Assembly (NCBI GenBank): GCA_024703855.1 | Contig: CP087965.1 | Location: 2,658,001-2,722,000 of the forward strand | Source: Polaromonas sp. P2-4 | Lineage (GTDB): Bacteria > Pseudomonadota > Gammaproteobacteria > Burkholderiales > Burkholderiaceae_C | DNA: 64,000 nucleotides | Reading direction: 5' to 3' | The notes under the pieces: model-generated | What the model saw: only the letters and a program-made list of their open reading frames with translations | Told to the model about the DNA's origin: nothing | Databases searched by the model: none | Shown here: positions 1-8,597 of the stretch, piece after piece | Layout of the letters: the number at the start of each line of letters is the position of its first letter | How positions within the stretch are numbered: position 1 is the stretch's first letter | Made by a program: the position numbers and the translations under genes

Positions 1-359
1 CCGGCAACCAGCGGCACATCGCCAAAGGCTACGTAAATCCAGCTCAGCGCCACCAGGATGAACAGCGAGGGCAGCACAAACAGGGCGCCCGCCACCACAC
101 CGCCCCAGCTGCGGTGCATCAGCCAGCCGATATAGGTGGCCAGCTGCTGTGCCTCGGGTCCGGGCAGCAACATGCAGTAGTTCAGCGCATGCAGAAAGCG
201 TTTTTCCGAGATCCAGCGTTTTTGCTCCACCAGTTCACGGTGCATGATGGCAATTTGCCCGGCCGGCCCGCCAAAGCTGATGAAACCCAGCTTGAGCCAG
301 AACCTGAAGGCCTGCGCAAAGCTCACCACGGCGGGGATGGGTTGAGGGTTACCGCTCAC
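1..359 (-). CDS. chrA: Chromate transporter ChrA (partial, 3' end outside window)
   Basis: About 119 N-terminal residues of a CHR-family membrane transporter, which expels chromate from the cytoplasm. The translation contains the family signature [16 protein letters not shown] followed by an [11 protein letters not shown] segment, a [14 protein letters not shown] segment and the start of hydrophobic helices. The start is a GTG at 359-357 that overlaps the stop of the upstream gene in a GTGA arrangement, so the two are translationally coupled. The gene runs off the left edge of the window. It follows chrB, the usual chromate-resistance order. The family assignment is firm; the substrate is inferred from the family and the neighbour. 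Confidence 0.9.
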   Translation of the reverse strand, partial: MSGNPQPIPAVVSFAQAFRFWLKLGFISFGGPAGQIAIMHRELVEQKRWISEKRFLHALNYCMLLPGPEAQQLATYIGWLMHRSWGGVVAGALFVLPSLFILVALSWIYVAFGDVPLVA

Positions 360-1254
360 GCTGCGTCCCCCTTCACTGCCATGGTCTCGGGCTTCCAGCT
401 GTGCGTCTCGGCCTGCGCGCTGCGGCACCAGGCGTACAAGGCGTCATAAAGCGGCATGGCAGCCTGCAGCATGGCGTGGTCGTCGTTGGCGTGCAGTTGT
501 GACAGCCCCAGCGAAAAGGCCAGCAAACCCGCCGACTGAGGTGCGAGTTCAAGGCGGTCGGTGTCGGCGCCGCGCACGATGCGGGCCAGGGTCACCAATG
601 CCGGATCACTCAACTCAAACGCCCGCAACAGGGTATCAAAGCTGCACAGCTCACCCTCGTGCGAGACCGGCGCGCCGGGGATGTCGTAAGCCACCGCGCC
701 CAGGCGCGCGGCCTCTTCAAACACCTTGGCCGTGGGCACATAAAAGAACTCCGCACGCGTATCGATAAAGCGGCGTATCAGCCAGGGACAGGCGATCCGG
801 TCGATTTTGGGTCGTTCGCGGGTGATCCAGCGCGAAGCCTGCTCACCGGTGACGCCCCAATCGAGTCGCTTGAGCACCGTGAGCGGGCGCTGCGCACGCC
901 ACTGCGCGATGTCTTGCGGTGTATCCACGCCGTCTTCACCCCCTTCTATGCCACCCGCCAGCATGCGCGCTCCAGCCCGCCGCGCAGCAGCGGCCACCGC
1001 ATCGGCACTGACGTTGTGGCCATAAACGCAGTAAACAACCACCTCGCAAGGAGGCTGTGAGGCCGCGAAAGCCGCCACGTCTTCCGGCGCACAACGCCGC
1101 GCGCCCTGCCAGCAGGTGCCGGCTGGCCTGAAATATCTCCTCGCGCCGCACGTCAAGCAGCAGCGGCGCATCAGCGCAGGCCCATGCGGGCGGCGAGTTC
1201 TCGTGGGGAAATAGAAACAGGAAGGGAAGGAACAGGAATTAAAGAGGTGTCCAC
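356..1254 (-). CDS. chrB: Chromate resistance protein: rhodanese domain fused to ChrB C-terminal domain (two frameshifts)
   Basis: Residues about 15-105 form a rhodanese-like domain ([12 protein letters not shown]; active-site loop [11 protein letters not shown] with the Cys). The rest matches the ChrB C-terminal domain found in chromate-resistance proteins ([37 protein letters not shown]). The likely start is GTG at 1254, with GGAG upstream, giving [12 protein letters not shown]. Two frame breaks are needed: a two-base loss in a CGCGC run near 1175 and an extra G near 1104. After repair the gene is exactly 300 codons. ChrB proteins act as chromate-responsive regulators or accessory resistance factors. 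It overlaps chrA. An enzymatic rhodanese role is an inference. Confidence 0.8.
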
Positions 1255-1363
1255 GGAAATACTCCAAGTCAATTGCCAGCGCTTGGACGGGACACCGTCT
1301 ATCTGTGAAGAGTCGGGAGGCTGAAATCCCGATGGCTAAATATTACCACCACACCACTGCGGC

Positions 1364-1973
1364 TCAGGCCCGCTGGAACTTGAACACCGCGCGGCTGGCG
1401 CGGGCATTCGGCCAGAAGCGGATTTCTACGCCGTCCTGCAAGCCAAACTGGTCCAGAATCTGCAGCCGGTTTTGCAGGGCCAGGGCCTCAAAGTCCTGCA
1501 GCGTGCCGACACGAATGTTGGGCGTGTCATACCACTGGTAGGGCAGCACCTTGGTGACCGGCATACGGCCGCGCAGCACGGCCAGGCGGTTCGGCCAGTG
1601 GCCAAAATTCGGGAAGGCGACGATGCCGATGCGGCCCACCCGGGCGGTTTTCGCGCAGCATGATTTCAGCGTTGCGCAAATGCTGCAGCGTGTCGATTTG
1701 CAGCACCACGTCAAACGAGGCATCGCCAAACACCGCCAAGCCCTCTTCCAGGTTGAGCTGAATCACATTGACGCCGCGCGCCACGCAGGCCTGCACATTG
1801 GCATCGCTTAGCTCGACGCCGTAGCCCGAGCAGCCGCGCTCGCGAATCAGGTAGGCCAGCAGCTCGCCGGTGCCGCAACCGAGGTCCAGCACACGAGAGC
1901 CGTGCGGCACGAGACGGGCAATCGACAGCTGGTCGGCCGTGGGCCGTCCATTGAGTTCAACAGGCTGCTTCAT
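1364..1973 (-). CDS. metW: Methionine biosynthesis protein MetW (one frameshift)
   Basis: A methyltransferase-fold protein of about 202 residues. The SAM-binding motif [12 protein letters not shown] sits near residue 30, followed by [16 protein letters not shown] and the MetW-typical C-terminal half [19 protein letters not shown] and [11 protein letters not shown]. MetW is found next to metX in betaproteobacteria and supports homoserine acylation. The ATG overlaps the metX stop (ATGA), so metX and metW are coupled. One base too many in an A run (minus strand; tttt at 1648-1651 on plus) breaks the frame. Removing it restores 203 codons and the conserved C-terminus. Confidence 0.92.
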
Positions 1974-3121
1974 ACTGCCACCTTGCTCTGAAAATAAGAG
2001 CGCACCACGCCCATGTAGCGCGGGTCATCGAGCAAAAACGCATCATGACCATGGGGCGCATCGATCTCGGCGTAGCTCACATCGCGCTGGTTGTCGAGCA
2101 GGGCCTTGACGATTTCACGGCTGCGCGCGGGAGAAAAGCGCCAGTCGGTGGTGAAGCTCACCAGCAGAAATTTGGCCGTAACTTTGGCGAGCGCCCGGCT
2201 CAGGTCACCGCCAAACGCGCTGGCCGGGTCGAAGTAGTCGAGCGCGCGGGTGATCAGCAAGTAGGTGTTGGCGTCGAAGTATTCGCTGAACTTGTCGCCC
2301 TGGTAGCGCAAATAACTTTCGATCTGAAACTCGACATCCTGGGTTGAAAACCGGTAGCCGCTTTCGTGCCCATTGGCAGCGTCGCGCAGCTGCCTGCCAA
2401 ACTTCTCGTTCATCACGTCATCGCTCAAATAGGTGATGTGGCCAATCATGCGGGCAATGCGCAGGCCGCGCTGGGGCAGCACGCCACGCTTGGCATAGTG
2501 CCCGCCGTGAAAGTCGGGGTCGGTCACGATGGCGCGGCGCGCGACTTCGTTGAAGGCAATGTTTTCGGCCGTTAGGTTGGGGGCGCTGGCCACCACCACC
2601 GCGTGACGCACGCGCTCGGGGTATTGCAGTGTCCAGCTCAGGGCCTGCATGCCGCCCAGGCTGCCGCCCATCACGGCGGCCAGGGTCTGGATGCCCAGCG
2701 CATCCAGCAGGCGGGCCTGGGCATTGACCCAGTCCTGCACCGTCACGACCGGAAAATCAGCGCCATAAATCTCATTCGTGTCGGGATTGATCTGCATGGG
2801 GCCGGTGGAGCCGAAACAAGAACCGAGGTTGTTGACGCCGATCACGAAAAACTGATCGGTGTCCACCGGCTTGCCCGGGCCGATCATGGTGTCCCACCAG
2901 CCTTCGGATTTGGGGGCGATAGCGCCGCTGTCGTCCAGGTAAACGCCCGCCACATGGTGGGAAGCATTCAGCGCGTGGCATATCAGCACGGCATTGGACT
3001 TGTCGGCATTGAGCGTGCCGTAGGTCTCGTAACTCAGGTCGTAAGCACGGATGGACGCACCGCTTTGCAGGGGCAGGACATCCGCGAAATGCATGGTCAA
3101 GGGTGTTGCGACTAAAGTCAA
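1970..3121 (-). CDS. metX: Homoserine O-acyltransferase MetX
   Basis: Alpha/beta-hydrolase acyltransferase that activates homoserine at the entry to methionine synthesis. Visible landmarks are [19 protein letters not shown], the nucleophile elbow [15 protein letters not shown], a C-terminal FTTDWRFSP and the catalytic His in [13 protein letters not shown] place the start at TTG 3121 because an AGGTGA sits four bases upstream (3131-3126) and the sequence then reads [12 protein letters not shown]; the ATG at 3094 is the alternative. An ATG at 3154 lies inside the terminator hairpin and is unlikely. The gene lies behind a SAM-II riboswitch and overlaps metW. Confidence 0.93.
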   Translation of the reverse strand: MTLVATPLTMHFADVLPLQSGASIRAYDLSYETYGTLNADKSNAVLICHALNASHHVAGVYLDDSGAIAPKSEGWWDTMIGPGKPVDTDQFFVIGVNNLGSCFGSTGPMQINPDTNEIYGADFPVVTVQDWVNAQARLLDALGIQTLAAVMGGSLGGMQALSWTLQYPERVRHAVVVASAPNLTAENIAFNEVARRAIVTDPDFHGGHYAKRGVLPQRGLRIARMIGHITYLSDDVMNEKFGRQLRDAANGHESGYRFSTQDVEFQIESYLRYQGDKFSEYFDANTYLLITRALDYFDPASAFGGDLSRALAKVTAKFLLVSFTTDWRFSPARSREIVKALLDNQRDVSYAEIDAPHGHDAFLLDDPRYMGVVRSYFQSKVAV

Positions 3122-3141
3122 AAAATCACCTGCAGAAAAAC

Positions 3142-3176
3142 AAAAACCCGGCATCGCTAAAGCGAGTCCGGGTTTT
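3142..3176 (-). terminator. Rho-independent terminator between the SAM-II aptamer and metX
   Basis: On the minus strand AAAACCCGG and CCGGGTTTT pair around an inner CGCTTTAGCG hairpin, and a TTTTTGTTTTT tract follows. It lies directly after the SAM-II aptamer and before the metX start, as expected for a transcription-attenuating expression platform. It could also simply end transcripts from the upstream gene. Confidence 0.8.
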
Positions 3177-3183
3177 GGCGGTC

Positions 3184-3233
3184 GTCTTTAGCTGTACTTT
3201 TTAAGCGCCCGCAAGCTGAGCAAATCGGCGCTG
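3184..3233 (-). promoter_or_regulatory. SAM-II riboswitch
   Basis: The minus strand reads AGCGCCGATTTG, CTCAGCTTGC, GGGCGCTT, AAAAAGTAC, AGCTAAA in order. This matches the compact H-type pseudoknot of SAM-II riboswitches: a GCGCC/GGCGC stem, a U-rich loop and the 3' AGCUAAA strand. SAM-II elements precede metX or metA in alpha- and some betaproteobacteria and lower expression when S-adenosylmethionine is plentiful. Here it precedes metX and is followed by a terminator, which suggests control by premature termination. Confidence 0.85.
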
Positions 3234-3254
3234 GGCCAAGTATAGCAACTTGAC

Positions 3255-3821
3255 TCAATCGGCTTTGAGCAACAGCGCGGTGACGCCCAGCCCGGCAAAA
3301 ATCAGTGCCGAAACCCTATGCACCACGCGCAACGGCAACAAGCGCGTGACGCGCTCTCCCAGCCAGACCACCGGTGCATTGGCCAGCATCATGCCCAGCG
3401 TGGTGCCGGCCACCACGCCCATATAGGTCTCATACCGGGCGGCCAGCATGACCGTCGCAATTTGGGTTTTGTCGCCCATTTCCGCCAGAAAAAACACCAG
3501 CAAGGTGGTGCCAAACACGCCAAAGCGTGGCGGCGGTTTGTCCACGTCATCACCCAGCTTGTCGGGAATCAGCATCCACCCCGCCATCGCGATGAAAGAC
3601 GCCCCCAGAATCCAGCGCAAGGTTTGCGGACCGATGAAGGTGCTGACCCAGGCCCCGAGCGCGCCAGCCAGGGCATGGTTGGCGAGGGTGGCGACAAGAA
3701 TGCCAAGGACGATGGGCCAGGGTTTGCGAAAGCGGGCGGCCAGGACCAGCGCAAGAAGTTGGGTTTTGTCACCCATTTCGGCAAGCGCGACGATGCCGGT
3801 TGAGACGAGGAAAGCTTCCAT
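3255..3821 (-). CDS. GDT1/TMEM165 (UPF0016) family manganese exporter
   Basis: A membrane protein of 188 residues made of two homologous three-helix halves. Each carries the family signature E-x-G-D-K-[TS]: ALAEMGDKTQLLALVL near residue 12 and FLAEMGDKTQIATVML near 115. Bacterial members export Mn2+. The ATG at 3821 is chosen because it gives the usual compact N-terminus MEAFLVSTGIVAL. The manganese substrate is strongly supported by the yybP-ykoY riboswitch upstream. Confidence 0.9.
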   Translation of the reverse strand: MEAFLVSTGIVALAEMGDKTQLLALVLAARFRKPWPIVLGILVATLANHALAGALGAWVSTFIGPQTLRWILGASFIAMAGWMLIPDKLGDDVDKPPPRFGVFGTTLLVFFLAEMGDKTQIATVMLAARYETYMGVVAGTTLGMMLANAPVVWLGERVTRLLPLRVVHRVSALIFAGLGVTALLLKAD

Positions 3822-3895
3822 GAAATGACTCCGGCCGGAACAAAACCCATGACTGCACGGCATCCCCGGCCTATAACTTTTTCAAGCTATGGAGG

Positions 3896-4015
3896 CTGTG
3901 CAGTCAAAGGTCTCGCGGGATCCGAAGACCGCTTGCGCCATGTCCATGCTGGACAAGTCTGTTGACGCAAGCGCCTTTCAACAATTGAAAGGCTGGCTAC
4001 TCCCCAATGACAGCA
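3896..4015 (-). promoter_or_regulatory. yybP-ykoY (manganese) riboswitch
   Basis: On the minus strand the 5' end carries the hallmark TTGGGGAGTAGCC loop (4007-3994). A strong CCTTTC/GAAAGG hairpin follows, then a GCTTGCGTC...GCGCAAGC arm, a GGTCTTCGGATCCCGCGAGACC hairpin (in two halves) and the closing strand TTTGACTGCACAGC. This is the yybP-ykoY architecture, which binds Mn2+ and induces Mn exporters. Downstream, GTGCAGTC (plus 3851-3858) can pair with GACTGCAC of the aptamer 3' side (plus 3898-3905), and GGCCGG can pair with CCGGCC beside the ribosome binding site. That gives a plausible switching region. The 3D fold was not computed. Confidence 0.85.
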
Positions 4016-4111
4016 GGCATTGTAAGCGCGCGGGTAATGGCGCGGCACAAGGGTTTTGGGCGATGGCATGGCGCAAAACCGTGATTTTTTGGGGTTTTTG
4101 AACGCTCAGGC

Positions 4112-4350
4112 TTTCCTTCTTATTTATCTTTAATTCTTTAATTTAAATTAGTAGTAGTAATAAGGGCCGCACTTTTCTGTGTATAGCCTTGCTTTTTCCT
4201 TATGAATCAAGCACTTGGCCGTTGTTTAACCTTGTGTTTAGCGTCTTGCCAAGGACTTTGCCAAACATGAACAACTTTCATTTGTGCGTTTCTTCTGTGG
4301 ATAAGTCATGGGTTGTTCAAAAGTTGCGCACATGGTTATCAAGCAACAGG
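4112..4350. repeat. Inverted, diverged copy of the dnaA-dnaN spacer
   Basis: This stretch aligns along its whole length with the reverse complement of 27610-27846. Shared blocks include TTTATCTTTAATTCTTTAATT, AAATTAGTAGTAGTA, TTTAACCTTGTGTT, GAACAACTTTC and CTGTGGATAAGTCATGG. It holds a perfect DnaA box (TGTGGATAA, 4296-4304). By eye about three quarters of positions agree. No coding potential is seen. It fills the gap between the riboswitch and the amt promoter. Confidence 0.85.
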
Positions 4351-4382
4351 GCAGTTGGCCGAGGAAGTATGCGCAGCTTTTT

Positions 4383-4396
4383 GGCGCATTTATTGC
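4383..4396 (+). promoter_or_regulatory. Sigma-54 (-24/-12) promoter of the ammonium transporter gene
   Basis: TTGGCGCATTTATTGCTT has GG at 4383-4384 and GC at 4395-4396, exactly ten bases apart, as RpoN promoters require. Transcription would start near 4407, leaving a 60-base leader. An inverted pair TTTGGTGCG (4402-4410) and CGCACCAAA (4433-4441) resembles NtrC half-sites but lies downstream of the predicted start, so it may instead form a leader hairpin. Sigma-54/NtrC control of amt genes under nitrogen limitation is well established. Confidence 0.75.
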
Positions 4397-4469
4397 TTGC
4401 ATTTGGTGCGGTTTTAAAAATTAACCAAAACACGCACCAAAACACCACATTCGATTCAAAGAGGAAGCT

Positions 4470-5670
4470 ATGGAAGCACTAAAACAGGGCATTGATGCCC
4501 TGTTCATTTTGTTGGGCGGCATCATGGTGCTGGCCATGCACGCCGGTTTTGCCTTTCTGGAGCTGGGCACGGTTCGCAAAAAGAACCAGGTTAATGCGCT
4601 GGTCAAAATTCTGGTGGACTTCTCGGTGTCTACCGTGGCCTATTTTGCGGTGGGCTACGGCGTGGCTTACGGCACCCATTTCTTTGTCGGAGCCGAAGAG
4701 CTGGCCGCCAAAAACGGCTACGAACTCGTCAAGTTCTTCTTTTTGCTGACATTTGCGGCCGCCATACCGGCGATTATTTCGGGCGGCATTGCCGAACGTG
4801 CGCTTTTACCCCCAACTGATTGCAACGGCTGTCATTGTTGGCTTTGTTTATCCTTTCTTTGAGGGCATTGCCTGGAACCAGCATTTCGGCGTGCAGGCCT
4901 GGATCAAGTCGCTGACCGGTGCGGAGTTTCATGATTTTGCCGGCTCCATCGTGGTGCATGCGGTGGGCGGCTGGCTGGCGCTGCCGGCGGTGATCTTGCT
5001 CGGTGCGCGCAGCAACCGCTATCGCAAAGATGGCGCCATCAGCGCGCATCCGCCGTCAAATATCCCGTTTCTGGCGCTGGGGGCCTGGATTCTGACGGTG
5101 GGCTGGTTCGGCTTTAACGTGATGAGCGCACAAACCATCGACAAAATTTCCGGCCTGGTGGCCGTCAACTCGTTGATGGCCATGGTGGGCGGCACGCTGG
5201 CGGCGCTGGTGTTTGGCAAAAACGACCCCGGCTTTGCCCACAACGGGCCACTGGCCGGGCTGGTGGCGGTGTGCGCGGGCTCTGACCTGATGCACCCGCT
5301 GGGCGCGCTGGTGGTGGGCGGCGTGGCCGGTGGCGTGTTTGTGCTGATGTTCACGCTGACGCAAAACAAATGGAAGATTGACGATGTGCTGGGTGTCTGG
5401 CCCTTGCACGGCCTGTGCGGCCTCTGGGGCGGCATTGCGGCCGGTATTTTTGGCAGCAAGGCGCTGGGCGGGCTGGGTGGTGTGAGCTTGGGCGCACAAC
5501 TGATAGGCAGCGCCATGGGCGTGGCCTGGGCGCTGCTGGCGGGCTTTGCCGTTTATGGCGTGCTCAAGGCGACCATGGGGCTGCGCCTGAGCCAGGAAGA
5601 AGAGTTTGACGGCGCCGACCTGTCGGTCCACAAGATCAGCGCTACCTCCGGACGCGAAGCGAACTGGTAA
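4470..5670 (+). CDS. amtB: Ammonium transporter, Amt family (one frameshift)
   Basis: Eleven-helix ammonium/ammonia channel of the inner membrane, 400 residues after repair. Features include an N-terminal MHAGFAFLELGTVRKKN, FEGIAWNQHF, the first pore histidine in DFAGSIVVHAVGG, the second in WPLHGLCGLWGG, and a cytosolic tail. The frame breaks at about 4802 (GAACGTGCGCTTTTAC), where two bases of a GCGC run appear lost. Restoring them gives GGIAERARFYPQ and exactly 401 codons. The start has GAGGAAG seven bases upstream. There is no glnK beside it in this window. Confidence 0.9.
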
Positions 5671-5691
5671 GCAGCGCTGCCCCTGGCGGCG

Positions 5692-6461
5692 TCAGGTGAC
5701 CGCCAGCTGCTGCCACGTCAGCCCGTGATGGTCGAAGCCGGCGGCGAGCGTGGGCTTGATGATCTGGAAGTAGGGCGACACGTCGAAGTCGCGCGGCACG
5801 TACAGGCTGTGGTGGCGCACATGCAGGATCTCGCGCACGCAGTCGGCGCAGGCCGGGTCGTTGGCGGGCAGGGTTTCGATGCGCGGCAGAATCGGGTAGC
5901 GCACCGACTCGAACGATTCCGCCAGCAGGGTCGAGCAGATCCGCGCGTCGGGTCGCCGCTGCCCAGCGCCAGCATGCGGCGGCGCCAGCGCGTCGGCACG
6001 GGCGGAAGCGGCAACAGGTAGCGCGCCAGATCCCAGACGTTTTTCAGGTCGTACTGCAGCCCCACCCGGGCCAGCGCAAACGCACAGACCCGCTGCGCTT
6101 CCTCCGGCGTGAGGCTCACGGGCCGGCAGACCCGGCAATGCAGGCCGCGAAAGTGCACCAGGCCGACGGTGTGCACGCCGTCCACCATGTCGGCCTCGAC
6201 CAGACATAGCGGCAGGCCATCCGGCCCGCGCGGTCCCGCCAGGGCGCCCACAAACAGGGCGGCGTGTGACCAGGTCGATTGCGTCAGGTACTTGATGGCC
6301 GTGCTGATGCGCGTATTGCCCTCCACCAGCAGCACGTCGCCGGGTCGCAGGCAGGCCGCCAGTTTGGCCGGGTCGGTCGGCGGCGAGGTGCTGACGCTGC
6401 GGCCAGGCTGGGTCAGGTAGCGGCTGAGCCGCTGGCCGAGCCAGCGGGCGACGGTGTTCAT
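5692..6461 (-). CDS. YiiX-like permuted NlpC/P60 (papain-like) peptidase-family protein (one frameshift)
   Basis: About 256 residues after restoring one base near 5948. The pattern is that of the circularly permuted papain-like family containing YiiX: LRPGDVLLVEGNTRISTAIKYL, then the catalytic His in STWSHAALFVG, an acidic VEADMVDGV, and the catalytic Cys after the break in ICSTLLAESF. Such proteins are lipid- or peptidoglycan-linked amidases or hydrolases of uncertain substrate. It is separated by about 120 bases from the LCAT-like lipoprotein upstream on the same strand, so they may be co-transcribed. The precise substrate is unknown. Confidence 0.7.
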
Positions 6462-6579
6462 GATGCTGTCCTCAGTCGATAGAGGTGCATGGGATGCTTT
6501 CGGTTCCCGTCACCCGGGCGGCCGGCGCCGCCAGCCATGCGTCCACATTGCCTCTGGAACGGAACAGGACACGAGCCCG

Positions 6580-7971
6580 CTATTTGCTCTCGGGGGACGG
6601 TTGGCGTGACAAGAGCACGTTGAGCAGGTTGTCCTGAAAGTTGATGTTGCCCGTCAGGAGCGCGTGGTCCTCGCACAGGAAGAACGCATAGGCGACCGGC
6701 AGAAAGCTGTCCTCGTTCTGCGGCGCGCCGGGGTCCAGCGTTTCGCGCGCCAGCAGGGACGGCTTGGTGACGCGGCCATCGCCGGGTTCGATCATCAGCT
6801 CGTCGTAGGGCACACCGGGCCGGGGCGCGGCAATCTCTGAGGGCGTGAGTCGCACCGTGTCGCGTCCATCGAGCTGCTCCACCAGCAGCCGTGCCGGCGT
6901 CATGTGGCAGCCGCCGCCAAAGAGCACGTAGCGGACCGGCGACACCGGCTCGGCCACAGACAGCATCCATGCCAAACGGCGTGCACGCTCCAGCTGGTAA
7001 ACGAAATAGCGCTGCAGCGCCGGCGCATCGGCAGCGCCGGCCAGGCTGGGCTCGTAGACCGACCAAGCCATGCGCTGCCAGGTTTTGGGGTCGAACAAGT
7101 CGTCGTGGCGAGGCTGGCCCTCAATATCCACCAACCAGTTGTTGAGCGGGTGCGGAAACAGCTGGTAGCCGCTGGGAAAGGTGGCCAGCGTGCGCGGCGA
7201 AATACGGCGCCACACGATCTTTTCGCCCCGGATGAAGGCGTGCAATGAGCTGACCGACCCCAGGTTGGGCGTGCCCAGCAACACCAGTTTGCGCACCCGG
7301 TCCGCCCCCTCCATGGTCACTTGCTGGGGTGCGCCGTCCAGCACCTCGCGGGTGCCATAGCGCAGGTAGTAGCGGGCGATCAAGCCGCCCATGCTGTGCG
7401 CCACCACATCGACGCGCAGGGCCGGATCGGCGTAGTCACGGCGAACGGCCTCGATCAAGCGGTCCAGTTCCCGCACGCTGTGCAAGGTGTCTTGCCGCCA
7501 GTCGTAGGACAGCACGTAGTAGCGGCGTTCGCCCTTGCGCGCCGGCGTTCCGGGCTGGGCCCGCGCATAGCCGCCAAACTGCGTCAAGGTTTGCAAAATG
7601 GGGCGATAAAAGTCGCGCCGCAGCGCCTGCTCGGCAATGCCCGACGCTTCCAGCCTCGAAGGCCGTGGCGCATTCGTGGCCGGATCGATGTCAAGGGCCA
7701 GCTCCGGGTAGGACGAGAACAGAATGCGCCACCACGGCCCCGGCCAGATTTCTTCGCCGCTGAGCCGATCGCGCAAGCGGGTGCCAAAGGCGCCCGGGAT
7801 CAGGATGACCGGTGCGGCGGCTTCGGTGTCGGGGGTGCCCAGCTGGTAGAGCCGTTTCAGGTCGGGGCGCGGTGACTCGCTGCAGCCCAGCAGGCCCGCC
7901 AGCAGCAGCACCGTGCAGCAGGCCTTGATTCCGGGCTTGTTCACCAACGGTGTGCCAGAGTAGCCCGCCAT
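6580..7971 (-). CDS. LCAT-like alpha/beta-hydrolase lipoprotein
   Basis: Exported lipoprotein of 463 residues. The signal peptide ends in a lipobox (LLAGLLGC near residue 29). The hydrolase domain shows PVILIPGAFGTRLRDR, RRYYVLSYDWRQD, the nucleophile elbow DVVAHSMGGLIARYYL and VLLGTPNLGS, all typical of the lecithin:cholesterol acyltransferase/phospholipase branch. The ATG at 7971 is chosen because AGGAG lies seven bases upstream. It probably acts as a lipase or acyltransferase at the outer membrane or in the periplasm. The substrate cannot be told from sequence. Confidence 0.75.
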   Translation of the reverse strand: MAGYSGTPLVNKPGIKACCTVLLLAGLLGCSESPRPDLKRLYQLGTPDTEAAAPVILIPGAFGTRLRDRLSGEEIWPGPWWRILFSSYPELALDIDPATNAPRPSRLEASGIAEQALRRDFYRPILQTLTQFGGYARAQPGTPARKGERRYYVLSYDWRQDTLHSVRELDRLIEAVRRDYADPALRVDVVAHSMGGLIARYYLRYGTREVLDGAPQQVTMEGADRVRKLVLLGTPNLGSVSSLHAFIRGEKIVWRRISPRTLATFPSGYQLFPHPLNNWLVDIEGQPRHDDLFDPKTWQRMAWSVYEPSLAGAADAPALQRYFVYQLERARRLAWMLSVAEPVSPVRYVLFGGGCHMTPARLLVEQLDGRDTVRLTPSEIAAPRPGVPYDELMIEPGDGRVTKPSLLARETLDPGAPQNEDSFLPVAYAFFLCEDHALLTGNINFQDNLLNVLLSRQPSPESK

Positions 7972-8060
7972 GCTTGCGCTCCTGTTACGCCTCATTATGG
8001 CCAGTTCAACCCGTGGGCGATAGCTCGGCAGGGCCGGCGATCTGTCGATTCATTGCATCA

Positions 8061-8118
8061 ATGTGATGCTATGCTTTTAATAGCTAATTTCGCCCGTTTC
8101 ATAAGGGCCAGAGGCCGT
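8061..8118 (-). repeat. Dispersed twin-hairpin element (GGCCC/GGGC + GCTAT/ATAGC)
   Basis: Read on the minus strand: CTCTGGCCC, ten bases, GGGCG, then AGCTATTAAAAGCATAGC. The same layout recurs at 13936-13985, 19996-20056 (minus), 35830-35880, 37092-37140, 42036-42086 and 62384-62428. It is noncoding here and sits between the LCAT-like gene and doxX. Confidence 0.7.
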
Positions 8119-8124
8119 TTCCCC

Positions 8125-8597
8125 TTAAAGTTTGGTGCTGGACGGGTGCTTCAACAGGCGTGGCGCGGTGAACCGGTCCAGCGACCAGGAGCCGCTGCCA
8201 TAGATCGCCAGCCCCGCCAGCAGCGAGCCCCAAAACACATGCTGCTGCAGGGCCGCCGGCGCAATCTCGCTCAGCGAGATGACGGCCACCACGTTCACCA
8301 CCGAGAGACCCAGCGCGGCAAAGCGCCCGCCCAGGCCCAGCAACAGCAGCACCGGTAAGGCCAGCTCGCCGGTGGTGCCCAGGGCCGCCGCCAGCGCCGG
8401 CGGCAGCAGGGGCACATGGTATTCGTCGGTGAACAGGGCCACCGTGGTTTCCCAGTCACGGGTCTTGGTCAGTCCCGAGAGGAAAAGACCTGGGCGAGGT
8501 AGAGCCGGGCGGCCAGCGCCGCCAGCGGCTGCAGACTGTCCAGCGCCCGGGTGAGGGCGGCCCAGAGGTCCAGGGCGCGTTGCAGCAGGGTGTTCAT
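8125..8597 (-). CDS. DoxX family membrane protein of the bufferin operon (one frameshift)
   Basis: Small four-helix membrane protein, 157 residues after repair. The N-terminal half reads [15 protein letters not shown]...LYLAQVF; the second half continues FLSGLTKTRDWETTVALFTDEY and GELALPVLLLLGLGGRFAA. One T is missing from a T run at about 8476-8481. Adding it gives 158 codons and the DoxX signature. The start overlaps the bufC stop (ATGA). DoxX genes commonly end bufferin operons and are thought to serve redox functions in the membrane; that role is inferred. Confidence 0.85.

Noticed and set aside
5019..5631. Minus-strand frames opposite the ammonium transporter gene
   Set aside because: Shadow frames of a GC-rich membrane-protein gene; His/Gln/Pro-rich with no conserved motifs.
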